DNA of 64,000 nt from Vulcanimicrobiota bacterium (GTDB lineage: Bacteria > Vulcanimicrobiota > Vulcanimicrobiia > Vulcanimicrobiales > Vulcanimicrobiaceae): NCBI GenBank assembly GCA_003140215.1, contig PLJL01000004.1, forward strand, positions 1,004,661-1,068,660, in the 5' to 3' direction. Below are positions 1 to 9,991 of this stretch, piece after piece; positions within the stretch are counted from its first letter, which is position 1; each line of letters opens with the position of its first letter. Below the pieces are notes generated by a model. It searched no databases and was not told the origin of the DNA. It was given only the letters and a program-made list of their open reading frames with translations. The position numbers and the translations under genes were made by a program.

Positions 1-1
1 C

Positions 2-442
2 CGCCTGCTGATCCGGCGTGGCCTCGCCGCGCTCGCGCGGGCCGAGCAACTCGGCGGCGCGCTGGGGCCGTACGCACTGCAGGCCGCGATCGCCGCCTGC
101 CACGCCCGCGCCCACGCGTTTGCGGACACCGACTGGGCGCGCATCGCGGCGCTGTACGATGCGCTCGCGCAGCTCGCACCGTCACCGGTGGTGGAGTTGA
201 ATCGGGCCGTCGCGGTCGCGATGGCGTTCGGCCCGGCCGCCGGTCTCGAGCTCGCCGATGCGCTGATGTCGGAGCCGTCGCTGCGGGGGTATCACCTCTT
301 GCCCAGCGTGCGCGGTGACCTTCTCGAAAAGCTCGGGCGCTCGGCCGAGGCGCGCTTGGAATTCGAGCGCGCGGCCGCGCTCACGCGAAATGCGCGCGAG
401 CGCGAGCTGCTGCTCGAGCGTGCGGCGGCGAACCCGGGCTAG
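2..442 (+). CDS. ECF RNA polymerase sigma factor (ECF42-like), C-terminal part
   Basis: This is the 3' end of a gene entered from the left edge; the reading frame is open from base 2 to the TAG at 440-442. The visible 146 residues are the helical tail that follows the sigma domains in ECF42-type (DUF6596-containing) sigma factors. Diagnostic segments are GPYALQAAIAACHARA, DTDWARIAALYDAL, SPVVELNRAVAVAMA and a final TPR-like GRSAEARLEFERAAALT. The sigma-2 and sigma-4 DNA-binding regions lie outside the window. In this family the tail is thought to replace a separate anti-sigma factor, and the genes usually sit beside a DGPF/YCII-domain gene, which would be to the left here. Family assignment is from remembered sequence pattern. 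Confidence 0.85.
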   Translation, partial: RLLIRRGLAALARAEQLGGALGPYALQAAIAACHARAHAFADTDWARIAALYDALAQLAPSPVVELNRAVAVAMAFGPAAGLELADALMSEPSLRGYHLLPSVRGDLLEKLGRSAEARLEFERAAALTRNARERELLLERAAANPG

Positions 443-513
443 TCGGTGCCGCAACCCTAAGGCGGCAGCCCCCCGGCCAGGTTCGGCCTGCTGCCGCGGC
501 CAACGGCTCGACG

Positions 514-1344
514 ATGATGATGAACGTAGCGCGGATCGGCGCCTGCGCGGCGATCTCCGTCGTCGTGCTCGGAGGCGCGGCCGGCGCCCAGCCGACGCCC
601 TCGCCGACCCCCGCACCGACCCCGATCGCCTTTTCGGCTCGGGCGCATGCGATCCTGACCGTGACCGCGCAAGGCAACACGTACTCCGGCGCGGTCGAAC
701 TTGGCGTGGCGCAGCGCGCGAATCTGACCCGGGTCGACGTGCTGTCGGTGAAGAGCGACACGTTCCCGGTACCGCCGATTAGCGGCACCGTCGTCATCGA
801 CCGCCGCGCGAACACGCTCACCGTGTGGAGCGACGTCACCAAGCAATTCCGCGTGCAGCCGTTCTTGCCGCGCGCGGCCGCGAGCCCGACGCCGCGGTCC
901 GGCGCCAGCCCCCGTGCGACCGCAACGCCCCGTCCGCCGCAGGGCGGCACGTCGCCGTTCAGCAAGCTCGAGGTCCTCGACGTAAGCTTGAAAATGACCG
1001 GGCACACCACGACGGCCGGCCTTCCGACGACCGGACTGGCGTTCGATCTGCAGGTGCGCAACAAAGGCGATCAAGCTACGTCGCACGTGGCGGCGACGAC
1101 GCAGATCGCCGACGAGTTCGTCGTGTTTCCCATGACGCTCGACGTGTCGCTCGAACCAGGCGCGGCGCCGTTCAGCGCAAAGCTCTCCTATGCGGTCGAC
1201 GACCTGACCCGCGGCCTCCCGCCGCTGACCCGTTTCGCCGTCCCGGCCGGGTACAAGCAGGCGAAGTCCCTGCTCAACGTCATCTTCCCGCGCGGCCTAA
1301 ACACCGTCCGCCCGCCGTCCCCATTGCCCACCTCGACACCCTAG
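514..1344 (+). CDS. secreted proline/threonine-rich protein of unknown function
   Basis: A 276-residue protein with an N-terminal signal peptide (hydrophobic core about residues 8-24, probable cleavage after GAAGAQ), then a short PTPSPTPAPTP linker. A beta-rich domain follows, interrupted around residues 125-150 by a second Pro/Thr/Ser-rich stretch. I do not recognise a family. The start is uncertain because three ATG codons follow one another at 514, 517 and 520, with no clear Shine-Dalgarno. It lies 10 bp upstream of the metallopeptidase gene and could be cotranscribed with it. Base composition resembles the surroundings. Confidence 0.6.
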   Translation: MMMNVARIGACAAISVVVLGGAAGAQPTPSPTPAPTPIAFSARAHAILTVTAQGNTYSGAVELGVAQRANLTRVDVLSVKSDTFPVPPISGTVVIDRRANTLTVWSDVTKQFRVQPFLPRAAASPTPRSGASPRATATPRPPQGGTSPFSKLEVLDVSLKMTGHTTTAGLPTTGLAFDLQVRNKGDQATSHVAATTQIADEFVVFPMTLDVSLEPGAAPFSAKLSYAVDDLTRGLPPLTRFAVPAGYKQAKSLLNVIFPRGLNTVRPPSPLPTSTP

Positions 1345-1354
1345 CCCGGGCGAG

Positions 1355-1729
1355 ATGGCTCGCGGGGATCTGACGCGCGCTGAGTTCGAGCGGGTCGTCG
1401 ACGAGGCGCTCGAAGCACTTCCGAAGCGGTTCGCCGACCTCGTCGAGAACGTCGTGATCGCGGTCGAGGACGAGCCGACCGAAGACGACTACGCCGCGTT
1501 CGAGGACGACCCCGACGCCGGTTCGGAGTTGCTCGGAATCTACCGCGGCGTCGCGCTCACCGAGCGGACGCACGACATGCTGTTGCTCCCCGACGAGATC
1601 GCCGTCTTCCGCGGACCCATCAACCGCGTCGCGCGAACGCGGGCCGAGGCGGTGCACGAAGTCCGCGAGACCGTCATTCACGAGCTCGGCCATTATTTCG
1701 GGCTCGACGACGACGAGATGCCGCACTGA
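1355..1729 (+). CDS. small zincin-like metallopeptidase (PF06262 family)
   Basis: A 124-residue cytosolic protein of the short minimal-gluzincin family found widely in actinobacteria and related groups. The zinc site HExxH is visible as H109-E-L-G-H113, followed by YFGLDDDEM, which matches the family's conserved C-terminal end. The Asp/Glu-rich middle and the LLGIYRGVALTER segment are also typical. The substrate is unknown for the family. GGGCGAG a few bases before the ATG can serve as ribosome-binding site. It is convergent with the sensor-kinase operon that ends at 1740. Confidence 0.85.
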   Translation: MARGDLTRAEFERVVDEALEALPKRFADLVENVVIAVEDEPTEDDYAAFEDDPDAGSELLGIYRGVALTERTHDMLLLPDEIAVFRGPINRVARTRAEAVHEVRETVIHELGHYFGLDDDEMPH

Positions 1730-1739
1730 CGCGGCCCGG

Positions 1740-3338
1740 CTACCTGATCCTGCGGTCGACGCCGTCCCAGGCCGGGACGGGAACCTTGGCATCCCCGCTG
1801 AGCGTCTCGACGATTTGCTCGAAGAGCTGCGACGGACCCAACGGTTTGGTCAATTGCTCGTCACGGCCTATGCGAAGCAGACGGATCCGCGGCGGTGCGG
1901 TGATCCGGCCGATTGCGTCCGCGATGCCGACCGCATCAACGGTATCGACGTCGGCGATGACGATCCAATCGCGGTCCGCGCCGGCGCCGGAGGATTCCAG
2001 CGCGGCGATCGCCTCCGCGGCCGTCCGGTAGGATCGGTTCGGCAGCCCCCAGGCGTTGGCGTATCGCGCGACGATCTCGTGGAACAGGTCGTCCGTGGAC
2101 ACCAACACCGCGCGCCCGCCGGCGATGTGACGCGCCGCCCCGTTGACGCTCGACCGGCCGAATCGAGCCGTGAACCAGAAGATCGACCCGATGCCCGGCT
2201 CGCTGGTGACGCCGATCTCACCCTGCATCAGTTCGACCAAGCGCTTCGAGATCGAGAGCCCGAGCCCGGTTCCGCCGTTTGACGCGGACGCGTCGCCTTG
2301 GACGAACGGGTTGAAGAGTTGCGGTATCACCTCGGCGGAGATCCCGATGCCCGTATCTTGCACTTCGAAGCGCACCGTGACGTGCCGGCTCGATGTTGCG
2401 ACGGGACGCGCGCGGACGACGACGCACCCCGATGCGGTGAATTTCACGGCGTTGCCGACGAGGTTGAGGAGGATCTGGCGCAGCCTGCCTGCGTCGCCGC
2501 GCAAGACCGCAGGGATCAACGGATCGACAAAGGTGTGGAGCGTGAGTCCCCGCTGTCTGACCTCTAGCGCGAGCACTCCGGCGGCGGCGGCGACCAGCGT
2601 CTCGAGCCTGAAGACGCGCGTCTCGAGATCGATCTTGCCCGCCTCGATCTTCGAGAAGTCCAAGATGCTGCTGATCACCGCGAGCAACGCCTCGGCCGCC
2701 GTGTCGATCGTCTGGGCGTAGGTACGCTGGCGCTCGTTGAGCGGGGTTGTGCCGAGGAGCTCGGCCGTTCCGACGATCGCGTTGAGCGGCGTGCGCAGTT
2801 CGTGGCTCATCGTGGCGACGAACTCCGACTTCAAATGCGACGCCCCGACGGCTCGATCGCGCTGAGCGGTCATGTCGACGTGAAATGCATCGGATAGGCG
2901 CGCCTTGACGAGCGTAGCGGTTACGCGCGGAAGCACGAACAGCATCGCGCCCGCCGTGACCGCTGAGGCGATTGCGGTGATGACCTTGAAGTCGGCTGAT
3001 AGCCAATACGCCGGAATCCAGAGCGTCGCGATGTCCAGGCTATACGCCGCGCCGCAGGCACAGATGAACGTTCCCAGGGCGATCACGACCCAAGGAAATG
3101 GGATCTTTTCGCGCGTTGCAAAGACGAAATATGCCAGCGCCGCGGCGATCGCGATGTCGGACGCCGCAGTGATCGCATCGGCGACGACGTGCGTCCAGAG
3201 GAGAGGCGGGCTCCAAAGATAGCTCGCGCCGTGGGGCATGAATGCGACGTCGTAGGGGCGCAGGAACACATACGCAGCGACCGTCACCGCGAGAAACAGA
3301 GAGGCGCCGGCCAGCGCTGCGGTCCTGCGAATGGACAT
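1740..3338 (-). CDS. membrane sensor histidine kinase with ethylene-receptor-like N-terminus and receiver-like tail
   Basis: 532 residues. Residues about 10-130 hold hydrophobic helices in the pattern of the cyanobacterial/plant ethylene-receptor sensor domain (MPHGASYLW, PFPWVVIALGTFICACG). The copper-ligand Cys is present (C95), but the usual His four residues later is Tyr99, so copper and ethylene binding are doubtful. Then come HisKA with the phospho-acceptor motif SHELRTPLNAI and an HATPase domain with DTGIGI and GTGLGLSI. The last about 120 residues look like a degenerate receiver (VLVSTDD, IVIADVD, LTKP). It is the last gene of the operon, 5 bp after its paralogue, and shares long near-identical HisKA stretches with it. 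The kinase core looks intact. Confidence 0.85.
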   Translation of the reverse strand: MSIRRTAALAGASLFLAVTVAAYVFLRPYDVAFMPHGASYLWSPPLLWTHVVADAITAASDIAIAAALAYFVFATREKIPFPWVVIALGTFICACGAAYSLDIATLWIPAYWLSADFKVITAIASAVTAGAMLFVLPRVTATLVKARLSDAFHVDMTAQRDRAVGASHLKSEFVATMSHELRTPLNAIVGTAELLGTTPLNERQRTYAQTIDTAAEALLAVISSILDFSKIEAGKIDLETRVFRLETLVAAAAGVLALEVRQRGLTLHTFVDPLIPAVLRGDAGRLRQILLNLVGNAVKFTASGCVVVRARPVATSSRHVTVRFEVQDTGIGISAEVIPQLFNPFVQGDASASNGGTGLGLSISKRLVELMQGEIGVTSEPGIGSIFWFTARFGRSSVNGAARHIAGGRAVLVSTDDLFHEIVARYANAWGLPNRSYRTAAEAIAALESSGAGADRDWIVIADVDTVDAVGIADAIGRITAPPRIRLLRIGRDEQLTKPLGPSQLFEQIVETLSGDAKVPVPAWDGVDRRIR

Positions 3339-3343
3339 GCGCG

Positions 3344-4972
<1,629 letters not shown>

Positions 4973-4994
4973 GTGGCTCCCCTGGGCCGGCTTA

Positions 4995-5183
4995 CTACGT
5001 GGGTCCACGATCGTCGAGCGTGCGATTGTCGGGGCGGGAGCTCAGCAGCGTGTCGACCTGGCTCAGCGCGTGCAGCACTGCATCGAGCCGCTTGGGCGAC
5101 GGCTCGAGGACACCGTCCCGAAAGCCCTCGACGTTGGCGATCGCTACCGCCAAGTGGTTGCGGATGTCGTGTAGGACGGTCAC
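4995..5183 (-). CDS. 62-residue DHp-like helical protein, translationally coupled to the response regulator
   Basis: Starts at a GTG that overlaps the regulator's stop (GTGA), so it is probably translated by coupling. The sequence resembles only the dimerisation/phospho-acceptor hairpin of histidine kinases. An H-box-like LHDIRNHLAVAIANVEGF is followed by a turn (EPSPK) and a second amphipathic helix LDAVLHALSQVDTLL. There is no ATPase domain. It could be phosphorylated by, dimerise with, or block the neighbouring kinases, but that is inference. I know of no named family for it. The spacing and frame argue that it is real even though it is very short. Confidence 0.6.
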   Translation of the reverse strand: MTVLHDIRNHLAVAIANVEGFRDGVLEPSPKRLDAVLHALSQVDTLLSSRPDNRTLDDRGPT

Positions 5184-5929
5184 GCGGGATCGACCATCTT
5201 GTAGCCCACTCCGAACACCGTGAGGATGTGACGCGGGTTGGCGGGGTCGGGCTCGATGCGCGCGCGCAGGTTGGCGATGTGGCGATCGAGGGTGCGATCG
5301 AAGACGTCGCCCTCGCCGCTCACGCACGCAAGGAGCTGGTCACGGGTCAGCGTCTGCCCAACGTGCGACGACAACACGTCGAGGATCCGGAACTGCGTCG
5401 GCGTTACGGTAACCGGCTTCCCGTTCACGTGCACCTCGTGAGCGACGGTATCGATCGAGATCGCCCCGACCCGGCGCTCTTTCCATGAGCTGCGGCGCTC
5501 GCCGCGCTCGGCGCGGCGCAGCACGCTCTTCACGCGGGCGACGACCTCGCGCGGGCTGAACGGCTTGACGACGTAGTCGTCGGCTCCGAGCTCGAGCCCG
5601 ACCACCCGATCGACCTCGTGCACCCGCGCGCTGAGCAAGATGACCGGGACGTCGCGCACCAAGCGGATCCGGCGCAAGACCTCGGTGCCTGAGAAGCCGG
5701 GCAGGTTGATGTCGAGGATGACGAGGTCGGGGAGATGCTCCCCGAACTGCTCGACGGCCGCCGGCCCGTCGCCCGCGCACAGTACCGCAAAGCCTTCGTC
5801 GCGCAGATACGTGCAGAGCGCTTCGAGCAGCTCCGGCTCGTCGTCTACCACGAGTACTTTGCGCGCTGCGGCAACCTCCGGAGCCGGAGCCGTTCCAACG
5901 ACGAGCCGCAGACGCTCCGTGTCGTGCAT
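5180..5929 (-). CDS. OmpR/PhoB-family response regulator
   Basis: 249 residues: a receiver with the acidic pair in VLVVDDEP, phospho-acceptor in LVILDINLPG and Lys in VVKPF, then a winged-helix DNA-binding domain (VTPTQFRILDVLSS, DRTLDRHIANLRARI, VFGVGYKM). The start at 5929 is preceded by GGAGGA at a good distance; the reading frame stays open 11 codons further. It opens with a 20-25 residue extension, MHDTERLRLVV..., that looks copied from the PAS start of the hybrid kinase downstream. First gene of a four-gene minus-strand signalling operon and divergent from the STAND regulator at 6125. Confidence 0.9.
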   Translation of the reverse strand: MHDTERLRLVVGTAPAPEVAAARKVLVVDDEPELLEALCTYLRDEGFAVLCAGDGPAAVEQFGEHLPDLVILDINLPGFSGTEVLRRIRLVRDVPVILLSARVHEVDRVVGLELGADDYVVKPFSPREVVARVKSVLRRAERGERRSSWKERRVGAISIDTVAHEVHVNGKPVTVTPTQFRILDVLSSHVGQTLTRDQLLACVSGEGDVFDRTLDRHIANLRARIEPDPANPRHILTVFGVGYKMVDPA

Positions 5930-6111
5930 TCCGGTCCTCCCCAACGATGTAATGCGCGTCAAGCGCCCGGACTCACTATTGTACTTGGGCGACAGAGCAA
6001 GGCGTGAGCAATTTTGGTCAGATGGATCGCCGAGCGCTCATTTCCGTGACTTGAGAACGATCCGCTCGCTGGAATTCCGGACTTCTTCACGCCGAGCGCA
6101 GCCGGCGACGT

Positions 6112-6117
6112 TACCGT
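6112..6117 (+). promoter_or_regulatory. -10-like hexamer of a leaderless promoter for the STAND regulator
   Basis: TACCGT lies exactly 7 nt before the ATG at 6125, which would place the transcription start at or next to the A of the start codon. There is no Shine-Dalgarno before this ATG. The -35 is not clear. The 195-bp gap 5930-6124 between the divergent response-regulator gene and this one holds no other ORF I can support. Confidence 0.4.
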
Positions 6118-6124
6118 TTCGTGC

Positions 6125-8956
6125 ATGGAGTTACTACACGAAGGCCCGGCCAAAGCGAACGCTCCGTTGCTGGTGAGCCGTCAACGCGTTTTGGAAAAGA
6201 TCCGTCGTCGCGCTGTGCCGATCACGGCTCTCGTCGCCCCGGCCGGCTTCGGTAAGAGCCACATCGCCCAGCGGATCGCGCGGGTCGACGCCCATTGGTA
6301 CGAGGTCGACTGCGCGCCGGCCGACGCGCGCCCCAGCCTGGGCCGACAGCTCGCCGCTGCGCTCGCGATCGAAGGCGACGTCGAAGCGCTCGAAACCGGC
6401 GAGCTGTCGCGCTTGCTCGGGGCCGCGTGGCAGGGCCGTTCTGAACCGTTGACCTTGGTGGTCGAGAACGGCGAGTATCTCGAAGACGACGCGGCCGCAC
6501 GGACGCTCGTCGCCGAGCTCATGAAGGATCTTCCGCCGCAGGGCAAGCTCATCATCTGCGCGCGGTACGATCCCGCCGGTCTGCTGAGCGATTTCGCCGC
6601 CCCACACCTGCTCACGACCCTGCGCCGCGATCAACTCGCGTTCGACGATGCCGAGATGCGGGCGCTCTTCGCCGCGACGAATCCCAGCGATTCGATGATG
6701 TACCGCCTGGGCCGCCTCACCGAAGGCTGGCCGGTGCCGGCGCTCTCGTGCGCCCGAATGGCGCAAGAAGGGACGCTCGACGTAGCGTTTGCCGACCTCA
6801 ACGCCGGAGCGTTCCGGGACATCTTCGATTTCGTCGACCGCCAAGTGCTGGCGAAGCTCCCGGCCGACGTCCTGCTCGCGCTGTGCGCGGCGGCCGGCTT
6901 CGACGACCTTCGCACCGCCGAGCTCGACGGGCTCTTCGGCGAGCGCAGCGGGCAACGCATCGGCAGCCTGTTGAGCCGCAAATACCAAGTCGCGTCGGAC
7001 CGCGTCGCGCAGCGCACCGAAGTCGGCCCGCTCATCCGCGCGGTCGTACGCGACCGCTACGCGGACAAGGTTCACACCACGCAGCTCGCGCTGGCGGAGG
7101 GTTGGGTCGCCGGCGGTCAGGTCGCACGAGCCGCGCAATGCTACGTCCAAGCCGGCGAGATCGCGCAAGCGTCCGAGCTGATTCGCTCGACCGGCAGCTC
7201 CGCGCTCGATGCGCTGTACATCTTTTCCAGCCTGCCCGAGCACTACGACCGCGCGTCGCTGCCCTGCTATCCGGAGGTGTGGGCGGCTCTCATCGGCGCG
7301 CGCCGTCTCTCGGAGCACCCCGACGTTCTCGCGCACGAGGCCCAGATGGTGCTGGCGAGCCTGGCGCCCGACGCTTCGGAGATTTTAGTCGACACCATCG
7401 TCGGTCTTTCCGCGATCCTTCTGGCGGACGCCGGGCGGATCGCCGCGGCGCGCTCCATGCTCGAGCGCGGCCGTCCAATCCCGCAGCAGGGCGCACAAGA
7501 TGCCGGCCACCTCCATGTGTTGGCCGCTCGCGCGACGATCGATTCGCGCGAGGGATTGCACGACGCAGCGCTGGCGACGTGGCACAAGATGCAACGCCAC
7601 ATCCTCGCCCAACGCACGTGGTTCTCGCAGCTCACCGGTATCGAGATCGCCGCGGCCCGCGCTCGCGGGCAGTGGGAGATCGAGAATCAAATGGTCGAGC
7701 AAATGCTCTCGAGCGCCCGCGACGGCGGCGCACCGGCGGTCATCGGGACGGCGCTGGCCGAGGGTCTGTTCGGCGCGTGGCTGGCGGGCGAAGACGATCT
7801 CGTCGAAGCCTATCGCACGCAGCTCGAGCTGCTCATGAACGACCACGAGTTGCCGCTGCTGCTCAACTTCAGCCTAGCCGGTTGGGGCCGCAAGCTTTCA
7901 CCGCGGCCGGCCGCCGCCGGCCAATGGGATGCCTGCGCGTACATCATGGCCGCGGCCGACGATCGTGACGCTGTGCGCGCGTCGGAATACGCGGTTGCGG
8001 CACTTGCCGCCGCGGACACGTCGGGCAACGCCTTCCTACGAATCCTGGCCCGCGTCGCGGTGGCCGAAAAGGTGCCCACGGCGCGCCGCCGGCGGCTCGA
8101 GGAGGCCCTCGAGATCGTCGCGGGCGTCGACGCCTTCGCGCTGCGCGAGAGCGTCAAACGCCTCAACGAACTCGGCGAGCCGGGTGCGACGCTGACCTCG
8201 TTCGTCAACCGCATGCGTGCGCGCAGCGCCGGCTTCGAGCCGTCCAGCGACGCGGTCCGCCTGCGGATCTGGATCTCCGACGGATCGGTCGAGCGCGACG
8301 GGGCGCAGCTCGACATCTCCGAGGGGAGCTGGAACCTGCTGACGGCGCTGGCCATCGAAGGCCGGCCCGCAAAGCGCGACGCGCTGTGCGACAAGCTCTG
8401 GCCCGCCCTGCCGCTCGAAGCGTCGCGCAATGCGCTCAAGATGTGCGTGCGCCGCACCCGGCTCCAGCTCGGCGATGCCGACGCGATCGTCTCGTTCAAA
8501 GGCGGTTATACGCTCGGTGCGGAGGTCGAAGTCGACCTGCGCGAACTGACCACGTTGCGCGCTGCCGTCGACCGGGGGGCCGCAGTGAGCGAGTTTCCGC
8601 AGGCTGCGGCGATCTTCGAGCGGCTGCGGCGCGGCCGTCCCGCCGGTGCGCTCGATCTCGAATGGTTCGAATCGACCGAGCACTGGCTGCAGCGCACGAC
8701 CGTGCTGCTGGGCGAGCTGATAGCGCGCGACTCGTTGCAGCGCGACGACATCGCGGGAGCCCTGCAGATCGGCGAGTATCTCACCAAGCTCGAGCCGTTC
8801 GATGAAGCCGGACCGAGCCTCTCGATCGCCGCGCATCTGGCGGCGAAGCGTCGCGGCGCGGCGGTCGCGGAGTACGGTCACTATCGCAAGGTGCTCGACG
8901 CGGAGCTCGGTGTCGAACCGTCCAGTCAGCTCAAGGAGCTGCTCCGGACGGCCTAG
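6125..8956 (+). CDS. STAND-type ATPase transcriptional regulator with C-terminal BTAD (SARP-like) domain
   Basis: 943 residues. An AAA/STAND module opens the protein: Walker A VAPAGFGKSH with Lys44, then a Walker-B-like segment near TLVVENGEYL and an arginine-rich helical region. A long stretch of TPR-like alpha helices (about 300-700) follows. The C-terminal 230 residues hold a winged-helix plus bacterial transcriptional activation domain: LDISEGSWNLLTALAI, NALKMCVRRTRLQLG, and a final HYRKVLDAELGVEPSSQL that is typical of BTAD. Such proteins act as ligand-gated, ATP-dependent activators (MalT/AfsR-like). The target is unknown; the divergent two-component operon is the obvious candidate. Gene is intact. 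Confidence 0.8.
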   Translation: MELLHEGPAKANAPLLVSRQRVLEKIRRRAVPITALVAPAGFGKSHIAQRIARVDAHWYEVDCAPADARPSLGRQLAAALAIEGDVEALETGELSRLLGAAWQGRSEPLTLVVENGEYLEDDAAARTLVAELMKDLPPQGKLIICARYDPAGLLSDFAAPHLLTTLRRDQLAFDDAEMRALFAATNPSDSMMYRLGRLTEGWPVPALSCARMAQEGTLDVAFADLNAGAFRDIFDFVDRQVLAKLPADVLLALCAAAGFDDLRTAELDGLFGERSGQRIGSLLSRKYQVASDRVAQRTEVGPLIRAVVRDRYADKVHTTQLALAEGWVAGGQVARAAQCYVQAGEIAQASELIRSTGSSALDALYIFSSLPEHYDRASLPCYPEVWAALIGARRLSEHPDVLAHEAQMVLASLAPDASEILVDTIVGLSAILLADAGRIAAARSMLERGRPIPQQGAQDAGHLHVLAARATIDSREGLHDAALATWHKMQRHILAQRTWFSQLTGIEIAAARARGQWEIENQMVEQMLSSARDGGAPAVIGTALAEGLFGAWLAGEDDLVEAYRTQLELLMNDHELPLLLNFSLAGWGRKLSPRPAAAGQWDACAYIMAAADDRDAVRASEYAVAALAAADTSGNAFLRILARVAVAEKVPTARRRRLEEALEIVAGVDAFALRESVKRLNELGEPGATLTSFVNRMRARSAGFEPSSDAVRLRIWISDGSVERDGAQLDISEGSWNLLTALAIEGRPAKRDALCDKLWPALPLEASRNALKMCVRRTRLQLGDADAIVSFKGGYTLGAEVEVDLRELTTLRAAVDRGAAVSEFPQAAAIFERLRRGRPAGALDLEWFESTEHWLQRTTVLLGELIARDSLQRDDIAGALQIGEYLTKLEPFDEAGPSLSIAAHLAAKRRGAAVAEYGHYRKVLDAELGVEPSSQLKELLRTA

Positions 8957-8966
8957 AGCCTCCTGG

Positions 8967-9377
8967 CTAGATGCGCGGTCGTTGAGCGTATTCGCTCTGC
9001 GGATAGGTCGCGATCAGCCAGTCCAAGGTATCGTTCTTGCGGATCCGAGCGTCCTCGGTGTCGACCTTGCGGTACAGTTCCGCCAGGCCGTGCGCGAAGC
9101 GCGGAAGCCACGGATCGTGCGGAAACTGGGCGGCCCAGTCGTGCAGTGCGTCGTCGACGAGCAGCGTCTGCTCGTAGACGGACACGGCGTCTTCGGGATG
9201 CGCGGCGACGCGGGCCGAGAGATCGATCAGCGAGTTGCGCACCCCGAGAATGCTCATCTTGAGCCGCCCGAAGTAACGATCCGCCGGGGCGAGCCCAGGC
9301 GCGGGTTGGGCATACGCCGGTGCGGCGGCGGCGACGAAGCCGGTGGCGAGCACGATGGCCAAGCAGAAACGTTTCAT
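8967..9377 (-). CDS. small secreted protein of unknown function
   Basis: 136 residues with a clean signal peptide (MKRFCLAIVLATGFVAAAAPAYAQ, cut here as positions 1-24) and an alpha-helical mature part rich in Arg, Asp and aromatic residues (RYFGRLKMSILGVRNSL, PWLPRFAHGLAELYRKVD). The helices could be a single four-helix bundle or TPR-like pair. It is convergent with the STAND regulator, 10 bp away, and lies 53 bp downstream of the HxlR gene, with which it could be cotranscribed. I recognise no family. Confidence 0.7.
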   Translation of the reverse strand: MKRFCLAIVLATGFVAAAAPAYAQPAPGLAPADRYFGRLKMSILGVRNSLIDLSARVAAHPEDAVSVYEQTLLVDDALHDWAAQFPHDPWLPRFAHGLAELYRKVDTEDARIRKNDTLDWLIATYPQSEYAQRPRI

Positions 9378-9430
9378 GCGCGAACCGTCTCACCGCGCGG
9401 TAACGCCCCGCGCCAGCCCCAGTAACGGCG

Positions 9431-9931
9431 CTACGAGGTGGTTCGGCGGCTGCGCTTACGCGAGGCTTCGAGGGCGCGCGGCAGGTCGCGGCGCGGCACG
9501 GTGCGCGCGTTGCGCGAAGTGACCTCGGTGCGGCAGTGCGGGCAGACGAGTGACGGCTCGCTAGCCTTTCCGCACACGTCGTGAACCAGGACGCGGGGCG
9601 GTGGCTCCGAGCCACGCAGATGGCGGTCGCCGAACTGCAACAGCGCGACGAGCACCGCGTAGAGATCCCGGCCCTTGTCGGTAGGGCTGTATTCAAACCG
9701 CGGCGGGTGTTCCTGATACGCGCGGCGCTCGAGGATGCCGGCGTCGGTGAGCCGTTTCAAGCGCAACGTCAGCACGTTGGTGGCGATGCCGAGGCTGGCG
9801 CGAATCTCGTCGAAACGCCGCAAGCCCAAGAAGACGTCGCGTAGCACGAGCAGCGTCCACCAGTCGCCAACCACATCGAGGGTGCGCGCGATCGAACAGG
9901 ATTTCGAGCCGAATGTCTTGCGGGAGCTCAC
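9431..9931 (-). CDS. HxlR-family transcriptional regulator with a C-terminal zinc-finger-like tail
   Basis: 166 residues. The canonical HxlR opening SCSIARTLDVVGDWWTLLVLRD and winged-helix continuation RFDEIRASLGIATNVLTLRLKRL are present. A C-terminal C-x2-C stretch (LVCPHCRTEV) may bind metal together with the Cys in the preceding VHDVCGK. I chose GTG 9931 because family members start just before this RKTF..CSIAR segment and because TATGCT ends 7 nt upstream, giving a leaderless message. ATGs at 9943 and 9961 would add 4 to 10 atypical residues. HxlR proteins usually repress themselves and a divergent neighbour, here the MATE efflux gene only 60 bp away. Confidence 0.9.
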   Translation of the reverse strand: MSSRKTFGSKSCSIARTLDVVGDWWTLLVLRDVFLGLRRFDEIRASLGIATNVLTLRLKRLTDAGILERRAYQEHPPRFEYSPTDKGRDLYAVLVALLQFGDRHLRGSEPPPRVLVHDVCGKASEPSLVCPHCRTEVTSRNARTVPRRDLPRALEASRKRSRRTTS

Positions 9932-9938
9932 CGCCGTC

Positions 9939-9984
9939 AGCATAGCGCAAGTTAGTTGCAAAAAGCAAGGGACTAGCGTACGAT
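9939..9984. promoter_or_regulatory. divergent overlapping promoters of the HxlR and MATE genes
   Basis: Plus strand: TTGCAA (9956-9961), 17 bp, TACGAT (9979-9984), then 7 nt to the ATG at 9992. Minus strand: TTGCTT (9968-9963), 18 bp, TATGCT (9944-9939), then 7 nt to the GTG at 9931. The two -35 boxes are back to back within 13 bp, so one bound HxlR dimer could block both promoters. An imperfect inverted repeat, TTAGTTGC and GCAAGGGACTA, spans the same bases. Both messages would be leaderless. Confidence 0.6.
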
Positions 9985-9991
9985 GGCCCTG

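Noticed and set aside
2950-3250. Functional ethylene receptor
   Set aside because: The copper-ligand His is replaced by Tyr, so I do not claim ethylene sensing.
8664-8673. tRNA T-loop-like GGTTCGAATC
   Set aside because: Lies in frame within the STAND regulator and has no acceptor or anticodon arms around it.
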